Shown here in pieces: positions 1 to 7,755 of a DNA stretch of 15,553 bases. Position 1 is the stretch's first letter, and each line of letters begins with the position of its first letter. The position numbers were made by a program, and so were the translations under genes. This DNA comes from Oxalobacteraceae bacterium (GTDB taxonomy: Bacteria; Pseudomonadota; Gammaproteobacteria; Burkholderiales; Burkholderiaceae_D), in contig JAIXQV010000271.1 of assembly GCA_027485535.1 (NCBI GenBank), forward strand, positions 1 to 15,553, given 5' to 3'. The notes under the pieces were generated by a model. The model worked only from the letters and a program-made list of their open reading frames with translations. It did not search any database and had not been told where the DNA came from.

Positions 1-12
1 GTGATTCGCGCT

Positions 13-240
13 TTAGGCGACATTGCCCTCGCGTGCTCGCCGCCAAGCCTCAATCAGTTCGCGTGCGCTCGGGGACAAGTCGCCAAGCGGGAAGGTCGCG
101 GCGCGATGGAAGATCATCAGCGCATAGACATCCGCGAGTGCGTTCACTTCAGCCGACAGGGCGCGCTCCTCCCCCTGGGAGGGTCGCATGCGGCGCCAGT
201 AGTTAATGGCTTGTTCGAGTTCGGAGAGCGTCAGGTTCAC
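13..240 (-). CDS. DUF3717 family small protein
   Basis: This 75-residue protein matches the DUF3717 pattern of Burkholderiales: an N-terminal helix with LEQAINYWRRM, an acidic helix with alanine and leucine (EVNALADVYALMI), then a loop and a final helix ending in an arginine-rich tail. No enzyme motif, signal peptide or membrane segment is visible, so it is probably a small cytosolic helical protein. The start is GTG; an in-frame TAA three codons upstream rules out a longer form, and the nearby ATG is out of frame. It is the last gene of the minus-strand run, 24 bases after the small membrane protein, and probably shares its transcript with the transporter. Function is unknown for the family. 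The family assignment comes from memory of its conserved core. Confidence 0.8.
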   Translation of the reverse strand: MNLTLSELEQAINYWRRMRPSQGEERALSAEVNALADVYALMIFHRAATFPLGDLSPSARELIEAWRRAREGNVA

Positions 241-264
241 GCCGCCATTTTACCGGCGCTTGGC

Positions 265-393
265 TCAGAAGCAGAGCCACAATTGATTCGCGACCATCAC
301 CACGAAGTTCGGATGCAGGTAGCTCATAAAGGCGGTTGCCGCAATGGCTGCGAGAATCAGGCCCAGCAAGCTAACGCGTAGCCGGGGTTTCAT
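265..393 (-). CDS. 42-residue single-pass membrane protein
   Basis: Reading the minus strand from the ATG at 393 gives 42 codons and a TGA at 265. The protein begins MKPRLRVSLLGLILAAIA, a basic N-terminus followed by about 18 hydrophobic residues, then a short stretch with HPNF and a hydrophobic, aromatic end (ANQLWLCF). This is a typical small inner-membrane protein with one membrane segment near the N-terminus. Its ATG overlaps the TGA of the upstream transporter in an ATGA arrangement, so it is probably translated by coupling to the transporter gene. Only 24 bases separate it from the DUF3717 gene. I do not recognise a named family. The overlap, gap-free packing and coherent membrane profile argue that it is real although very short. 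A role with the transporter is possible but not shown. Confidence 0.65.
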   Translation of the reverse strand: MKPRLRVSLLGLILAAIAATAFMSYLHPNFVVMVANQLWLCF

Positions 394-1607
394 GCAGGCT
401 GCGGCTCGCGCTTCACCGCAGCCTCGCTAATCGGCAGGTTAAGCGCGCAGGCGGCAAGGCCAAGCGCGATCGTGATCAGCCACACGGTGTCGTAGCTACC
501 TTGCACGGTGTAAAGGTAGCCGCCGAGCCATACGCCCGAAAAACTCCCCAGCTGGTGAGAGAAAAAAACAAAGCCCGACAGCATCGACAAATGGCGCACC
601 CCAAACATGCTGGCAATTACGCCGTTGGTCAGCGGCACGGTAGACAACCACAACAGCCCCATAGAAGCCGCGAATAAATAGACAGATATCGGCGACAAGG
701 GCGAGAACACGAAGACGCTAATGATGAGCGCGCGCACCAGGTAAATGGCGGCAAGCAAGCGTGGTTTCGGTAGCGTACCGCCCAGTTGGCCTGCCATGAA
801 AGACCCGAAAACATTGAACAAACCAATCAACGCTAGCGCCACAACCGCCACTTGCGGATCGAATACGCCGCGATCTTTCAAATACGACGGCAGATGCACT
901 CCAATAAACACCACCTGGAAACCGCACACAAAATAGCCCGCCACCAGCAATCGAAACGGTCGGTGTGCGAATGCCTCACGCATTGCCTCGGAAATACTTT
1001 GGGATGCCATGCCGGGACTTGGCGACTCGGGCGGCTCATGCAGCATGAACGAGAGTGGCATCATCAGCACCACGACCGCCGCAGCCAGGCAATACAAAGC
1101 GCCTTGCCAGCCAGTGTTCGCAATCAACAACTGCTCAACCGGCACCATCGCAAATTGTCCAAATGAGCCGGCCGCGCCAAGCACACCAAAAGCCCATGAG
1201 CGTTGGGCGATCGGCGCGGTGCGACCCACCACACCTGACAAGGCACCAAATGCAGTGCACGACAGCCCCGCCCCGATCAGAAAACCAGACCCGATCACGA
1301 AGACTGAAGGCTGAACGCCAGTGGCCATCACCAGCAGCCCGCCCATGTACAGCAGGGCACCGAGCAAGACCACACGGGGCGCGCCAAAGCGATCCGCTGC
1401 CATGCCAGCCACCGGACCGAACACACCCCACATCAGATTTTGCAGCGCCATCGCCAAAGAAAACGTATCGCGTGCCCAATCATGATGCTGCGACACGGGT
1501 TGCAGCCAAAACCCAAACCCATGACGCACGCCCATGGCCAACGACAAAATGATGCCGCTGGCGAGCAGTACCGTCGTTAGGCGAGTAGATTCAGTCCCTT
1601 GGCGCAT
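390..1607 (-). CDS. MFS transporter, monocarboxylate/oxalate-formate type
   Basis: This 405-residue protein has about twelve hydrophobic segments in two halves, with a polar central loop around residues 190-215 (HEPPESPSPG), as expected for the major facilitator superfamily. The loop between segments 2 and 3 carries the family signature GMAADRFG (residues 68-75). The late segment FFSHQLGSFSGVWLGGYLY resembles the monocarboxylate/oxalate-formate branch of bacterial MFS proteins. It probably moves a small organic acid or related solute across the inner membrane; the substrate cannot be read from the sequence. The ATG at 1607 has no clear ribosome site, so the exact start is moderately uncertain. 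It follows topB by 83 bases and overlaps the start of a 42-residue membrane protein at its stop codon, so the three small downstream genes probably form one transcript. Confidence 0.9.
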   Translation of the reverse strand: MRQGTESTRLTTVLLASGIILSLAMGVRHGFGFWLQPVSQHHDWARDTFSLAMALQNLMWGVFGPVAGMAADRFGAPRVVLLGALLYMGGLLVMATGVQPSVFVIGSGFLIGAGLSCTAFGALSGVVGRTAPIAQRSWAFGVLGAAGSFGQFAMVPVEQLLIANTGWQGALYCLAAAVVVLMMPLSFMLHEPPESPSPGMASQSISEAMREAFAHRPFRLLVAGYFVCGFQVVFIGVHLPSYLKDRGVFDPQVAVVALALIGLFNVFGSFMAGQLGGTLPKPRLLAAIYLVRALIISVFVFSPLSPISVYLFAASMGLLWLSTVPLTNGVIASMFGVRHLSMLSGFVFFSHQLGSFSGVWLGGYLYTVQGSYDTVWLITIALGLAACALNLPISEAAVKREPQPA

Positions 1608-1629
1608 GAGGGTAGAGAGATGTCCGCGC

Positions 1630-1654
1630 TGAATGATTCAGCTGTTCGTGAATC
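1630..1654. repeat. Overlapping inverted repeats between topB and MFS gene
   Basis: TGAAT-G-ATTCA (1630-1640) is a near-perfect palindrome, and GATTCA (1635-1640) also pairs with TGAATC (1649-1654) across eight bases. The cluster lies 23-47 bases upstream of the transporter ATG. It could be an operator or a leader hairpin. No T-run follows on the minus strand, so it does not look like a terminator. Functional meaning is a guess. Confidence 0.3.
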
Positions 1655-1690
1655 GTTGACGCGGGAACGCAAGCGCTGGCAACGAAGGGG

Positions 1691-4390
1691 TCAGGCGGCC
1701 TTCTTTGCGACGGCCTTCTTTGCAACCACTTTCTTTGCTGCGACTTTCTTCGCGGCGGGTTTTTTTGCAGCGGTTTTTTTAGCGGCTGCCTTCTTGGCGG
1801 GGGTTTTGCTGGCAACAGCTTTCTTAACCGGCGTTGCTGGCGCTAGTTTTTTTGCCGCACCACGTGAGCCGGTTTTCGGTTGATCGGCATCTTCTTTGCC
1901 AGCCTTCGGCTTGCGCGCTTCAAATTCGAAACTGACTTTGCCATCCGCGCCGCGCGCTAAATAAGCCTTGAACGGGCGACGTGTTCGTTGCGAGACGAAT
2001 CCCGGAAGCAGATCGGTGCGACCCTCGTTCAAGAGCTTCACCATTTGCTCGGGCAAAATCTCCTGTTGCAAGATGATGCGACCGCTACGGAAATCACAAG
2101 CCTTGGGTCTGGCAACGGTTTTCTCACAAACATAAGCCAGACCCATCTCGTACACGCCGCTGCCACATTTCGGGCATGCACCTAACGGTGTTTGGGCCGA
2201 GAAGTCGACAGGTTCTGCAGACTCGTCGTCGAGACTGCTCTGTCCAAAATCAAACTCGAGCTTGTAGTTGCTAGCGTCTGCGTCGTGAGAGATCTTCAGA
2301 ATCGCGGCGAACGGCCGGCCCATCTTGGAACGAAAACCTTGCAGCGGGCCAATCGTGCGCTGGGTAAGCAGTTCTTCAACTTCAGGGACTTCAAATTGTC
2401 GGCCACCGGGTACTTTGCTGATAGAGAACTCACACTTCGTGCAGGCAAAGCGACGGTAGTTTTCCTTCACAACGCCACCACAATTCGGGCATGGCGTCGT
2501 TAGCGTTGCATAGTCGCCGGGGATGGTGTCGTTGTCGTATTCTTTTGCGCGCTTGACGATGATCTGCGTCATCTGCGCGATCTCGCGCATAAAAGCTTCA
2601 CGACTAATCTCACCGCGTTCCATGCGCGCCAATTTCGATTCCCACTCGCCGGTCAGCTCGGGTGCCGTCAATTCGGAGACGCCTAAACCACGCAGCAGGG
2701 TCATCAGCTGAAACGCTTTAGCGGTCGGGATTAACTCGCGACCTTCGCGGATCAAATATTTTTCGTTCAGTAGCCCTTCGATAATGGCTGCTCGTGTGGC
2801 TGGCGTGCCCAGACCTTTGCCCGCCATTGCATCGCGCAACTCTTCGTCATCGACGAATTTGCCTGCGCCTTCCATCGCCGATAACAGCGTGGCTTCCGAA
2901 TAGCGCGCCGGTGGTTTGGTCACCAAGGCATGCGGCTCGATCTTATCGGTCTTGACCTTTTCGCCGGCGGCGACAGCGACCAGAGTGCCACTCGTCTCGC
3001 CTTCTTTTGCGTTCGGGTCGACCGCTTCCTTGCCATACACCGATAACCAACCCGGTGTAGTTAGGATTTTGCCTTCGGTCTTGAACTGGTGGCCTGACAC
3101 CTCGGTGAAGCGTGTGGTCACCAAGTACTCAGCCGCGGGAAAGAAAATCGCCATGAAGCGTCGAACCACCAAGTCGTAGAGCTTTTGCTCTGGCTCTGAC
3201 AAACTCTTCGGTAGCTGACCGGTCGGGATGATCGCAAAGTGATCACTGATTTTCGTATTATCGAAAATGCGCTTGTTCGGCTTGACCCAGTTCTTATTCA
3301 GTATCTGCGCCGCGAACGGGTAATAGTTATTGATCTCGCCGAGCGACTCCAGCGTCTGCTTGACCGTACCGAGATAATCTTCCGGCAGGTGCTTGGAATC
3401 GGTACGTGGATAGGTCAGCACCTTGTGCCGCTCATAGAGCGCCTGCGCCAACCCAAGTGTGTTTTTGGCAGAGAAGCCGAAACGCGCATTCGCCTCGCGC
3501 TGCAGACTAGTGAGGTCGAACAGTGCCGGCGCCATTGAAGTGCTCGGCTTCGATTCCTCACTCACATTGCCGGGCTTGGCCCGGCAGGCGGCAACGATCG
3601 AATCTGCTGCAGCCTTGCTCCACAGTCGCTCGGCGCGCTGCTCAGGATCCGTCTCGTCTTTCTTGAATTTGGTGTCTAGCCAGCGACCTTCGTAGATACC
3701 GGCGGCACATACAAACTCGGCTTTGACTTCCCAATAGTCGCGCGGCTGAAACTGTTTTATTTTCTCTTCACGCTCAACCACGATCGACAGCGTCGGTGTT
3801 TGGACCCGACCGACGGTGGTGAGATAAAAACCGCCCTCTTTCGAGTTGAACGCGGTCATCGCGCGCGTGCCATTAATGCCGATCAGCCAGTCGGCCTCGC
3901 TGCGGCAGCGAGCGGCGTCGGCCAGTGGCAGCATCTCTTCGTCGTCACGCAGATGCGTGAATGCCTCACGAATTGCGCCCGGCGTCATCGATTGCAGCCA
4001 GAGTCTTTGTACCGGCTGCTTTGCCTTCGCGTACTGCACAATCAGCCGGAAAATCAGCTCACCCTCTCGGCCCGCGTCACAGGCATTAATGATGCTGCCG
4101 ACGTCCTTACGCTTGAGCAGCTTGTTCAGCAACTTCAGGCGCGATTCGGTTTTCTGGATCGGGTTGAGCGCGAAATGCGGCGGAATCATGGGCAAGTTCG
4201 CGAACGACCATTTCCCCCGCTTGACATCGTATTCTTCAGGCGCCGCTATCTCGACTAGGTGACCGACCGCCGAGGACAACACATAGTTGTCTGACTCGAA
4301 GTACTCATCATGTTTGGTGAACCCGCCAAGACTCTTCGCGATGTCGTTCGCGACAGAAGGCTTCTCGGCAATGATGAGTGTTTTGGTCAT
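1691..4390 (-). CDS. topB: DNA topoisomerase III with Lys/Ala-rich tail
   Basis: This 899-residue type IA topoisomerase relaxes and decatenates DNA through a transient 5' phosphotyrosine. The N-terminal TOPRIM domain shows LIIAEKPS (Glu9) and CDAGREGE (residues 104-111). The catalytic tyrosine is Tyr327 in LTYPRTDS, close to Tyr328 of E. coli TopB. TVGRVQTPT and LGTPATRA are further family signatures. Two zinc-ribbon-like modules follow (Cys634/637/650/653 and Cys739/742/755/765), then a tail (residues 845-899) of AKKxA repeats resembling histone H1-like bacterial tails. The protein is longer than the 653-residue E. coli enzyme mainly because of these C-terminal parts. I chose ATG 4390 because it yields the family N-terminus MTKTLIIAEKPS; a TTG at 4498 would add 36 low-complexity residues that fall in a structured leader. 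It sits after smg, as in many betaproteobacteria. Confidence 0.95.
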   Translation of the reverse strand: MTKTLIIAEKPSVANDIAKSLGGFTKHDEYFESDNYVLSSAVGHLVEIAAPEEYDVKRGKWSFANLPMIPPHFALNPIQKTESRLKLLNKLLKRKDVGSIINACDAGREGELIFRLIVQYAKAKQPVQRLWLQSMTPGAIREAFTHLRDDEEMLPLADAARCRSEADWLIGINGTRAMTAFNSKEGGFYLTTVGRVQTPTLSIVVEREEKIKQFQPRDYWEVKAEFVCAAGIYEGRWLDTKFKKDETDPEQRAERLWSKAAADSIVAACRAKPGNVSEESKPSTSMAPALFDLTSLQREANARFGFSAKNTLGLAQALYERHKVLTYPRTDSKHLPEDYLGTVKQTLESLGEINNYYPFAAQILNKNWVKPNKRIFDNTKISDHFAIIPTGQLPKSLSEPEQKLYDLVVRRFMAIFFPAAEYLVTTRFTEVSGHQFKTEGKILTTPGWLSVYGKEAVDPNAKEGETSGTLVAVAAGEKVKTDKIEPHALVTKPPARYSEATLLSAMEGAGKFVDDEELRDAMAGKGLGTPATRAAIIEGLLNEKYLIREGRELIPTAKAFQLMTLLRGLGVSELTAPELTGEWESKLARMERGEISREAFMREIAQMTQIIVKRAKEYDNDTIPGDYATLTTPCPNCGGVVKENYRRFACTKCEFSISKVPGGRQFEVPEVEELLTQRTIGPLQGFRSKMGRPFAAILKISHDADASNYKLEFDFGQSSLDDESAEPVDFSAQTPLGACPKCGSGVYEMGLAYVCEKTVARPKACDFRSGRIILQQEILPEQMVKLLNEGRTDLLPGFVSQRTRRPFKAYLARGADGKVSFEFEARKPKAGKEDADQPKTGSRGAAKKLAPATPVKKAVASKTPAKKAAAKKTAAKKPAAKKVAAKKVVAKKAVAKKAA
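1694..1858 (-). repeat. 15-base-period repeats coding the topB AKKxA tail
   Basis: About ten degenerate 15-base units encode the alternating Ala-Ala/Lys-Lys C-terminus of topB. Three runs of seven A on the coding strand occur (1760-1766, 1774-1780, 1847-1853). Two of them (1760-1766 and 1847-1853) are phased as A AAA AAA, the form of a slippery heptamer. Such tracts are length-variable between strains and likely bind DNA non-specifically as protein. Confidence 0.75.
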
Positions 4391-4410
4391 AGTGGATAAG
4401 AGTTGGACAG

Positions 4411-4493
4411 CGGCGGTGCTGATATCGCCGGTCGGAGCTGGCGCAAATCCAGAGCTTTGCGCAGGGGTAGTGCCTGAACCGGCGGGTTCGGCA
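4411..4493 (-). promoter_or_regulatory. Structured topB leader with three possible hairpins
   Basis: Three inverted repeats lie in order in the topB leader. TGCC-(T)-GAACC pairs with GGTTC-GGCA (4471-4493, four-base loop, one bulge). GCGCAAA pairs with TTTGCGC (4441-4462, eight-base loop). CGGCG pairs with CGCCG (4411-4430, ten-base loop). All fall between a candidate promoter and the ATG at 4390, which itself lacks a clear ribosome site. They may affect translation or RNA stability. I recognise no known riboswitch here. Confidence 0.4.
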
Positions 4494-4507
4494 GCCAAAC
4501 GCGGACA

Positions 4508-4537
4508 ATGATAAGCGGGTTGTCAAGCAGTTCGCAA
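4508..4537 (-). promoter_or_regulatory. topB: Candidate sigma70 promoter for topB
   Basis: On the minus strand TTGCGA (4537-4532) and TATCAT (4513-4508) are separated by 18 bases, a fair match to sigma70 boxes (4/6 and 5/6). Transcription would start near 4501, giving a leader of about 110 bases before the ATG at 4390. A TTGACA also lies at 4526-4521 but has no well-spaced -10 box. Confidence 0.4.
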
Positions 4538-4582
4538 GCCGGCCGGCCCCGGCGGTTCGCTGCGACCCTGTTTTGCGCTCTT

Positions 4583-5059
4583 TTAGTGATACAGCGGCGG
4601 ATGGCTGTTTTCTTCGTCGGCGAACAATTCGTCGAACATCAGGCTGTCGGGCTCTTTGCCCTGACTCCAGAGGACCATCAGCACGATGACCTTCAATTTA
4701 TCGAGAGGAATTGGCGATTCATTCACCGCACAGGCACGCTCAATGACGATTTCGCGCTGAATGGTGTTGATGACGTCGGCTGATTCGAGAAACTCAATGA
4801 AGCCGATCGCTTCGGAGCCGAGCATTTCATACTCTTTGTCGGCGTAAACGCGCGAGCCGAATGAAAAGGCCGTTTGATGGGCCTGCTGGCTGAACATTTC
4901 ATTCGTGGTTTCGGCAAGGTCGGTCAACCAGCCTAGCGCACGCGAAATCTCATCCTGTTCGAAACCAACCGCCGACAGTTTCTTCGCCAAAGCCGCCGAA
5001 TCAGGGCAGGCGTCGGGCCGGTAATAAGTTTCGTAAAGGTAAACAAGTACCTCAAACAT
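4583..5059 (-). CDS. smg: Smg family protein (DUF494)
   Basis: This 158-residue protein matches the Smg/DUF494 family, whose E. coli member is 157 residues. The N-terminus MFEVLVYLYETYY is the family hallmark, followed by a helical domain (LAKKLSAVGFEQDEISRALGWL), a segment resembling GFIEFL, and the C-terminal LDKLKVIVLMVLWSQ and LFADEE. It is an all-helical cytosolic protein of uncertain function, widely found beside dprA in proteobacteria. I chose the ATG at 5059 because it gives the family N-terminus; an upstream extension of 11 basic residues (MRRKRCRYSVR) is not typical. It lies 324 bases after dprA and 192 bases before topB, larger gaps than usual in this cluster, so it may have its own promoter; a TTGACA occurs at 5107-5102 on the minus strand without a good -10 box. 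Confidence 0.9.
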   Translation of the reverse strand: MFEVLVYLYETYYRPDACPDSAALAKKLSAVGFEQDEISRALGWLTDLAETTNEMFSQQAHQTAFSFGSRVYADKEYEMLGSEAIGFIEFLESADVINTIQREIVIERACAVNESPIPLDKLKVIVLMVLWSQGKEPDSLMFDELFADEENSHPPLYH

Positions 5060-5383
5060 TCTTACACTGTAACGGCATCTTTTCCTACGCACAAGTCAGA
5101 ATGTCAAAAAGCGCCCTGTGGCGAGCAGCGAAATGACGCAATCAAGAAATATTTCTGTTTTATTTCAGCAGCTTAGCTTTTTTGTCTGGCCGGGCGTCTG
5201 ATAAAACAAAAAACAGATTTTTCGGCGGTGAGCTTAATTACACCCATTTTCAAGCCTATAAAAAACTTCGCAAGCCGCAATCCTAGTTGCATTCGACGCT
5301 TGACGCATTCCGCGCTTATTACGGCAAATCGGTCGGGCCCACACTTGCTTTGCAGCGAAACAGTTTTTAGCGGCAGAAATTTT
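5060..5383. other. AT-rich intergenic region between dprA and smg
   Basis: These 324 bases contain no convincing gene and are clearly richer in A and T than their surroundings. They hold a perfect palindrome AGAAATATTTCT (5145-5156), the inverted repeat TGTTTTAT/ATAAAACA (5156-5163 and 5201-5208), T-runs, and a TTGACA on the minus strand (5107-5102) before smg. A 39-codon reading frame (5173-5292, minus) has no ribosome site. This is a plausible promoter or regulatory region, or the site of an undescribed small RNA. Confidence 0.4.
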
Positions 5384-6556
5384 TTACGCCATCAGTCTTT
5401 GATAGCGGCCATCGCTCAACCGTTCAAAGATCCCGTCAAGCTCCAGCAGCAGCAAGCTTGCTTGAATCTCGGACGCCGCCAAACCGGTACGCTCCGCTAA
5501 TTGATCTACTGAGGTTGGGTCGTGCCCTGCGGCTTGCAACACTTGCTGTGCGCGCTCATCCATGGCAGCGGGTACACCAGTGCTCGCAGGCTGCGTCATC
5601 ACAGCAGCATTTCGCGTGGAATGTTTCGACGTCGTGATGGCCTGTTGCACCGCTGGGGCTAATGCATGCAGTTGCAACTCTTCCAAAATATCCTGCGCAG
5701 ACTCCACCAACTTGGCACCTTGTCGGATTAATTGATGACAACCTTTTGCTAGTGGCGAGTGGATTGATCCAGGAATTGCAAATACTTCACGCCCTTGTTC
5801 CAAGGCACTGCGCGCGGTAATCAGCGAACCTGATTGCAGTGCAGCTTCTACTACCAGCACACCGAGCGACATACCGCTAATCAGGCGATTGCGACGCGGG
5901 AAATTCGCCGCGATCGCAGCTGTGCCAATCGGATACTCGCTGAGAAGACAACCATGTTCTGCAATGCGATGCGCCAGCGCGCGATGTTTGGCGGGGTATA
6001 CCAAATCAAGCCCGGTGCCGGTGATGGCAATCGTTGATCCGTGATCAGGCGTTTCGCTACAGCCACCCGAGTGCGCCGCTGCGTCGATACCGAGCGCCAG
6101 TCCGGAGACGACGCACAATCCTGCGCTGCTCAAGGTCTGTGCGAAGCGTTCCGCATTCTGCAGTCCTTGTGCGGTCGCATTGCGGCTACCAACGATAGCG
6201 ACACCGGGGCGTGACAGTAATTCAGTACGACCTTTCGCATATAACAGCGGTGGTGGATCAGGGATGCTGAGCAGTGCCTGCGGATAATTTGCATCAGCCA
6301 GCGTGAGCACATGATTGCCGGGTTCTGCAGCCCATGCGAGTGTTTTATCGATCTGCAACTGCATCGCCGCATCCGGTTTGCCAGCCAGCGCAAGCGCGAT
6401 TTTTTCAGGAACGCATTTTTGTAGCGCAGGGAAACCGGCGGAGAGGATTTCGCCGGGTAATCCGAAGCGTGACAGCAAGTCGCGCGCAGTCGCCGGTCCC
6501 ACGCCGTCTGTCAGCACCAATTGCAGCCAGGCTGCAAGATCATCACGGTCGCTCAT
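5384..6556 (-). CDS. dprA: DNA-processing protein DprA
   Basis: This 390-residue protein loads RecA on single-stranded DNA taken up during natural transformation and protects that DNA in the cytosol. The N-terminal helical region (about 10-45) precedes a Rossmann-like DprA domain with GSRNAT (123-128), SGLALGID (151-158), GTGLDLVYP (180-188), NFPRRNRLISG (218-228) and SGSLITA (242-248). A linker of low complexity (about 300-330) leads to a C-terminal winged-helix domain (330-388, LAERTGLAASEIQ). The length agrees with full-length proteobacterial DprA. The ATG at 6556 lies inside the last codons of the LysM gene (14-base overlap), so the two are translationally linked. DprA presence does not prove competence, since many non-competent species keep the gene. 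Confidence 0.95.
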   Translation of the reverse strand: MSDRDDLAAWLQLVLTDGVGPATARDLLSRFGLPGEILSAGFPALQKCVPEKIALALAGKPDAAMQLQIDKTLAWAAEPGNHVLTLADANYPQALLSIPDPPPLLYAKGRTELLSRPGVAIVGSRNATAQGLQNAERFAQTLSSAGLCVVSGLALGIDAAAHSGGCSETPDHGSTIAITGTGLDLVYPAKHRALAHRIAEHGCLLSEYPIGTAAIAANFPRRNRLISGMSLGVLVVEAALQSGSLITARSALEQGREVFAIPGSIHSPLAKGCHQLIRQGAKLVESAQDILEELQLHALAPAVQQAITTSKHSTRNAAVMTQPASTGVPAAMDERAQQVLQAAGHDPTSVDQLAERTGLAASEIQASLLLLELDGIFERLSDGRYQRLMA

Positions 6557-7613
6557 TTGGGCTTGATGAGTGAATCAGATAGCCCACGCCAAGGGCATCG
6601 CGGCTTTGCATAACCAGCGCCAGTGCTTCGTGCTGAAGCGCCTCGAACACCAGTAGCGCCCCGATGGGGGCGCCTTGTGCGGAGGATGCGGCTGGTGCGG
6701 GTGAGCGATTTTCATCACCGCCCATTCTATCTGGCCGCAGGACCTCGACCACGCTGCCGGGCCGAAGGCCATCGGCGAATCCGCGGTCGAGCGCCACCAC
6801 ATCATGCTGCGAAGCCCAGCGGCTTTCTCGCAATACCGCCAGGATTTTGCCTTTAAGCGGAGGCGCAGCCTGCGGCATCAGAATGGTCGGGCGCTGTGTC
6901 GCGACGGGTAGTAATAGATCGCCATGACTGAGCTCAGCATCTGCATGCACGACCAAAAATTGCGTTGGATTTTCTGCCTGCCGACGGACTTGACCAATGC
7001 GTAACAGGGGCACCGCCGGCGGCTCACGACCATCTGAAGCTGCCGGCGCCGTCAGTACGCGCATGACATCGAATGTCTCGCCGGCGATGGGTGGCTTGGT
7101 CGTGAAAACGATGTCGCCGCGTAACAGCAAGCGCCGGCCTTCTGACAATCCGACAATGCGCGGTGCATCGGCCACGGTTGCTGCAGAGACCAAGCGGTAG
7201 CGAGCGGCTAACGATATCAGCTTGGGATCAATCGTTGGTATGGCCGGCTTGTGCGCAGTTGCCACCACACGCGCTGCTGGCGACAACTTGCTTACCGTCG
7301 TTGTCCCGGTTGTCGTGTTGCCAGTGGGCGCGACGCTAAGCACGCCGAGCGTACGATCCAGGACGATGCGTTGACCGGGATAAATCCAATGCGGGTCCCG
7401 AATCTGCTCTTGGTTATTAGACCAAACCTCACGCCAGCACCAGGGATTTTGCAGAAACCGCGCCGCAATATCCCACAGCGTATCTCCTTGCTGCACGGTG
7501 TGGGAGTCGGGCGCCGAGCTGAGGATTACACACTGGTTGGCGGCGTTTGCCGCTGCACCCAGGGACAGTGCTGCCGCAGCGAGCCACAATGTGGCTATGC
7601 TAGACTTCGTCAT
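6543..7613 (-). CDS. Exported LysM domain protein
   Basis: This 356-residue protein starts with a signal peptide (MTKSSIATLWLAAAALSLGA, likely cut after Ala-Asn-Ala near residue 24). One LysM domain follows (about 38-85: HTVQQGDTLWDIAARF to HWIYPGQRIVL), which binds peptidoglycan. The remaining roughly 270 residues have no motif I recognise; they alternate beta-like segments with Pro/Ala-rich linkers (for example PAPAASSAQGAP). Cys28 and Cys59 could form a disulfide in the periplasm. LysM proteins upstream of dprA, divergent from def, are common in proteobacteria. I chose the ATG at 7613 because it begins the signal peptide; an upstream ATG at 7700 would put 29 polar residues in front. Its gene overlaps dprA by 14 bases. 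Confidence 0.88.
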   Translation of the reverse strand: MTKSSIATLWLAAAALSLGAAANAANQCVILSSAPDSHTVQQGDTLWDIAARFLQNPWCWREVWSNNQEQIRDPHWIYPGQRIVLDRTLGVLSVAPTGNTTTGTTTVSKLSPAARVVATAHKPAIPTIDPKLISLAARYRLVSAATVADAPRIVGLSEGRRLLLRGDIVFTTKPPIAGETFDVMRVLTAPAASDGREPPAVPLLRIGQVRRQAENPTQFLVVHADAELSHGDLLLPVATQRPTILMPQAAPPLKGKILAVLRESRWASQHDVVALDRGFADGLRPGSVVEVLRPDRMGGDENRSPAPAASSAQGAPIGALLVFEALQHEALALVMQSRDALGVGYLIHSSSPNERP

Positions 7614-7652
7614 CGTTTTTTCACGCTTGTTGGGGTTGGTGGGAAATGTTTT

Positions 7653-7671
7653 TGCAGATGGGTGATCTGCA
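7653..7671. promoter_or_regulatory. Inverted repeat in the divergent LysM/def promoter region
   Basis: TGCAGAT and ATCTGCA form a perfect 7-base inverted repeat with a 5-base spacer, between the divergent LysM gene (ATG 7613) and def (ATG 7756). The spacing suits an operator for a dimeric regulator or a hairpin in the LysM leader. The rest of the 142-base gap shows no clear sigma70 boxes. Meaning is uncertain. Confidence 0.35.
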
Positions 7672-7755
7672 CATTCGCCGCCGATTGTGCATGAGCGCAT
7701 CCCCCTTCCGATCTGTTCACCGCTGAATTTTTAGCGACTGTTGCGCAAAAGTTGT

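Noticed and set aside
1055..1552. 165-codon plus-strand frame opposite the MFS transporter
   Set aside because: It is rich in Pro, Arg, Ser and Thr, as expected for the antisense of a membrane protein gene, and has no homology that I recognise.
4391..4498. N-terminal extension of topB from TTG 4498
   Set aside because: The extra 36 residues are low-complexity, absent from the family, and fall in a hairpin-rich leader downstream of a candidate promoter.
5173..5292. 39-codon minus-strand frame in the dprA-smg gap
   Set aside because: It has no ribosome site, no recognisable family and a composition like the surrounding AT-rich spacer. Kept only as a remark on the gap.
7614..7700. N-terminal extension of the LysM protein from ATG 7700
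   Set aside because: It would place 29 polar residues before a good signal peptide. The AGGGGG next to that ATG has no proper spacing.
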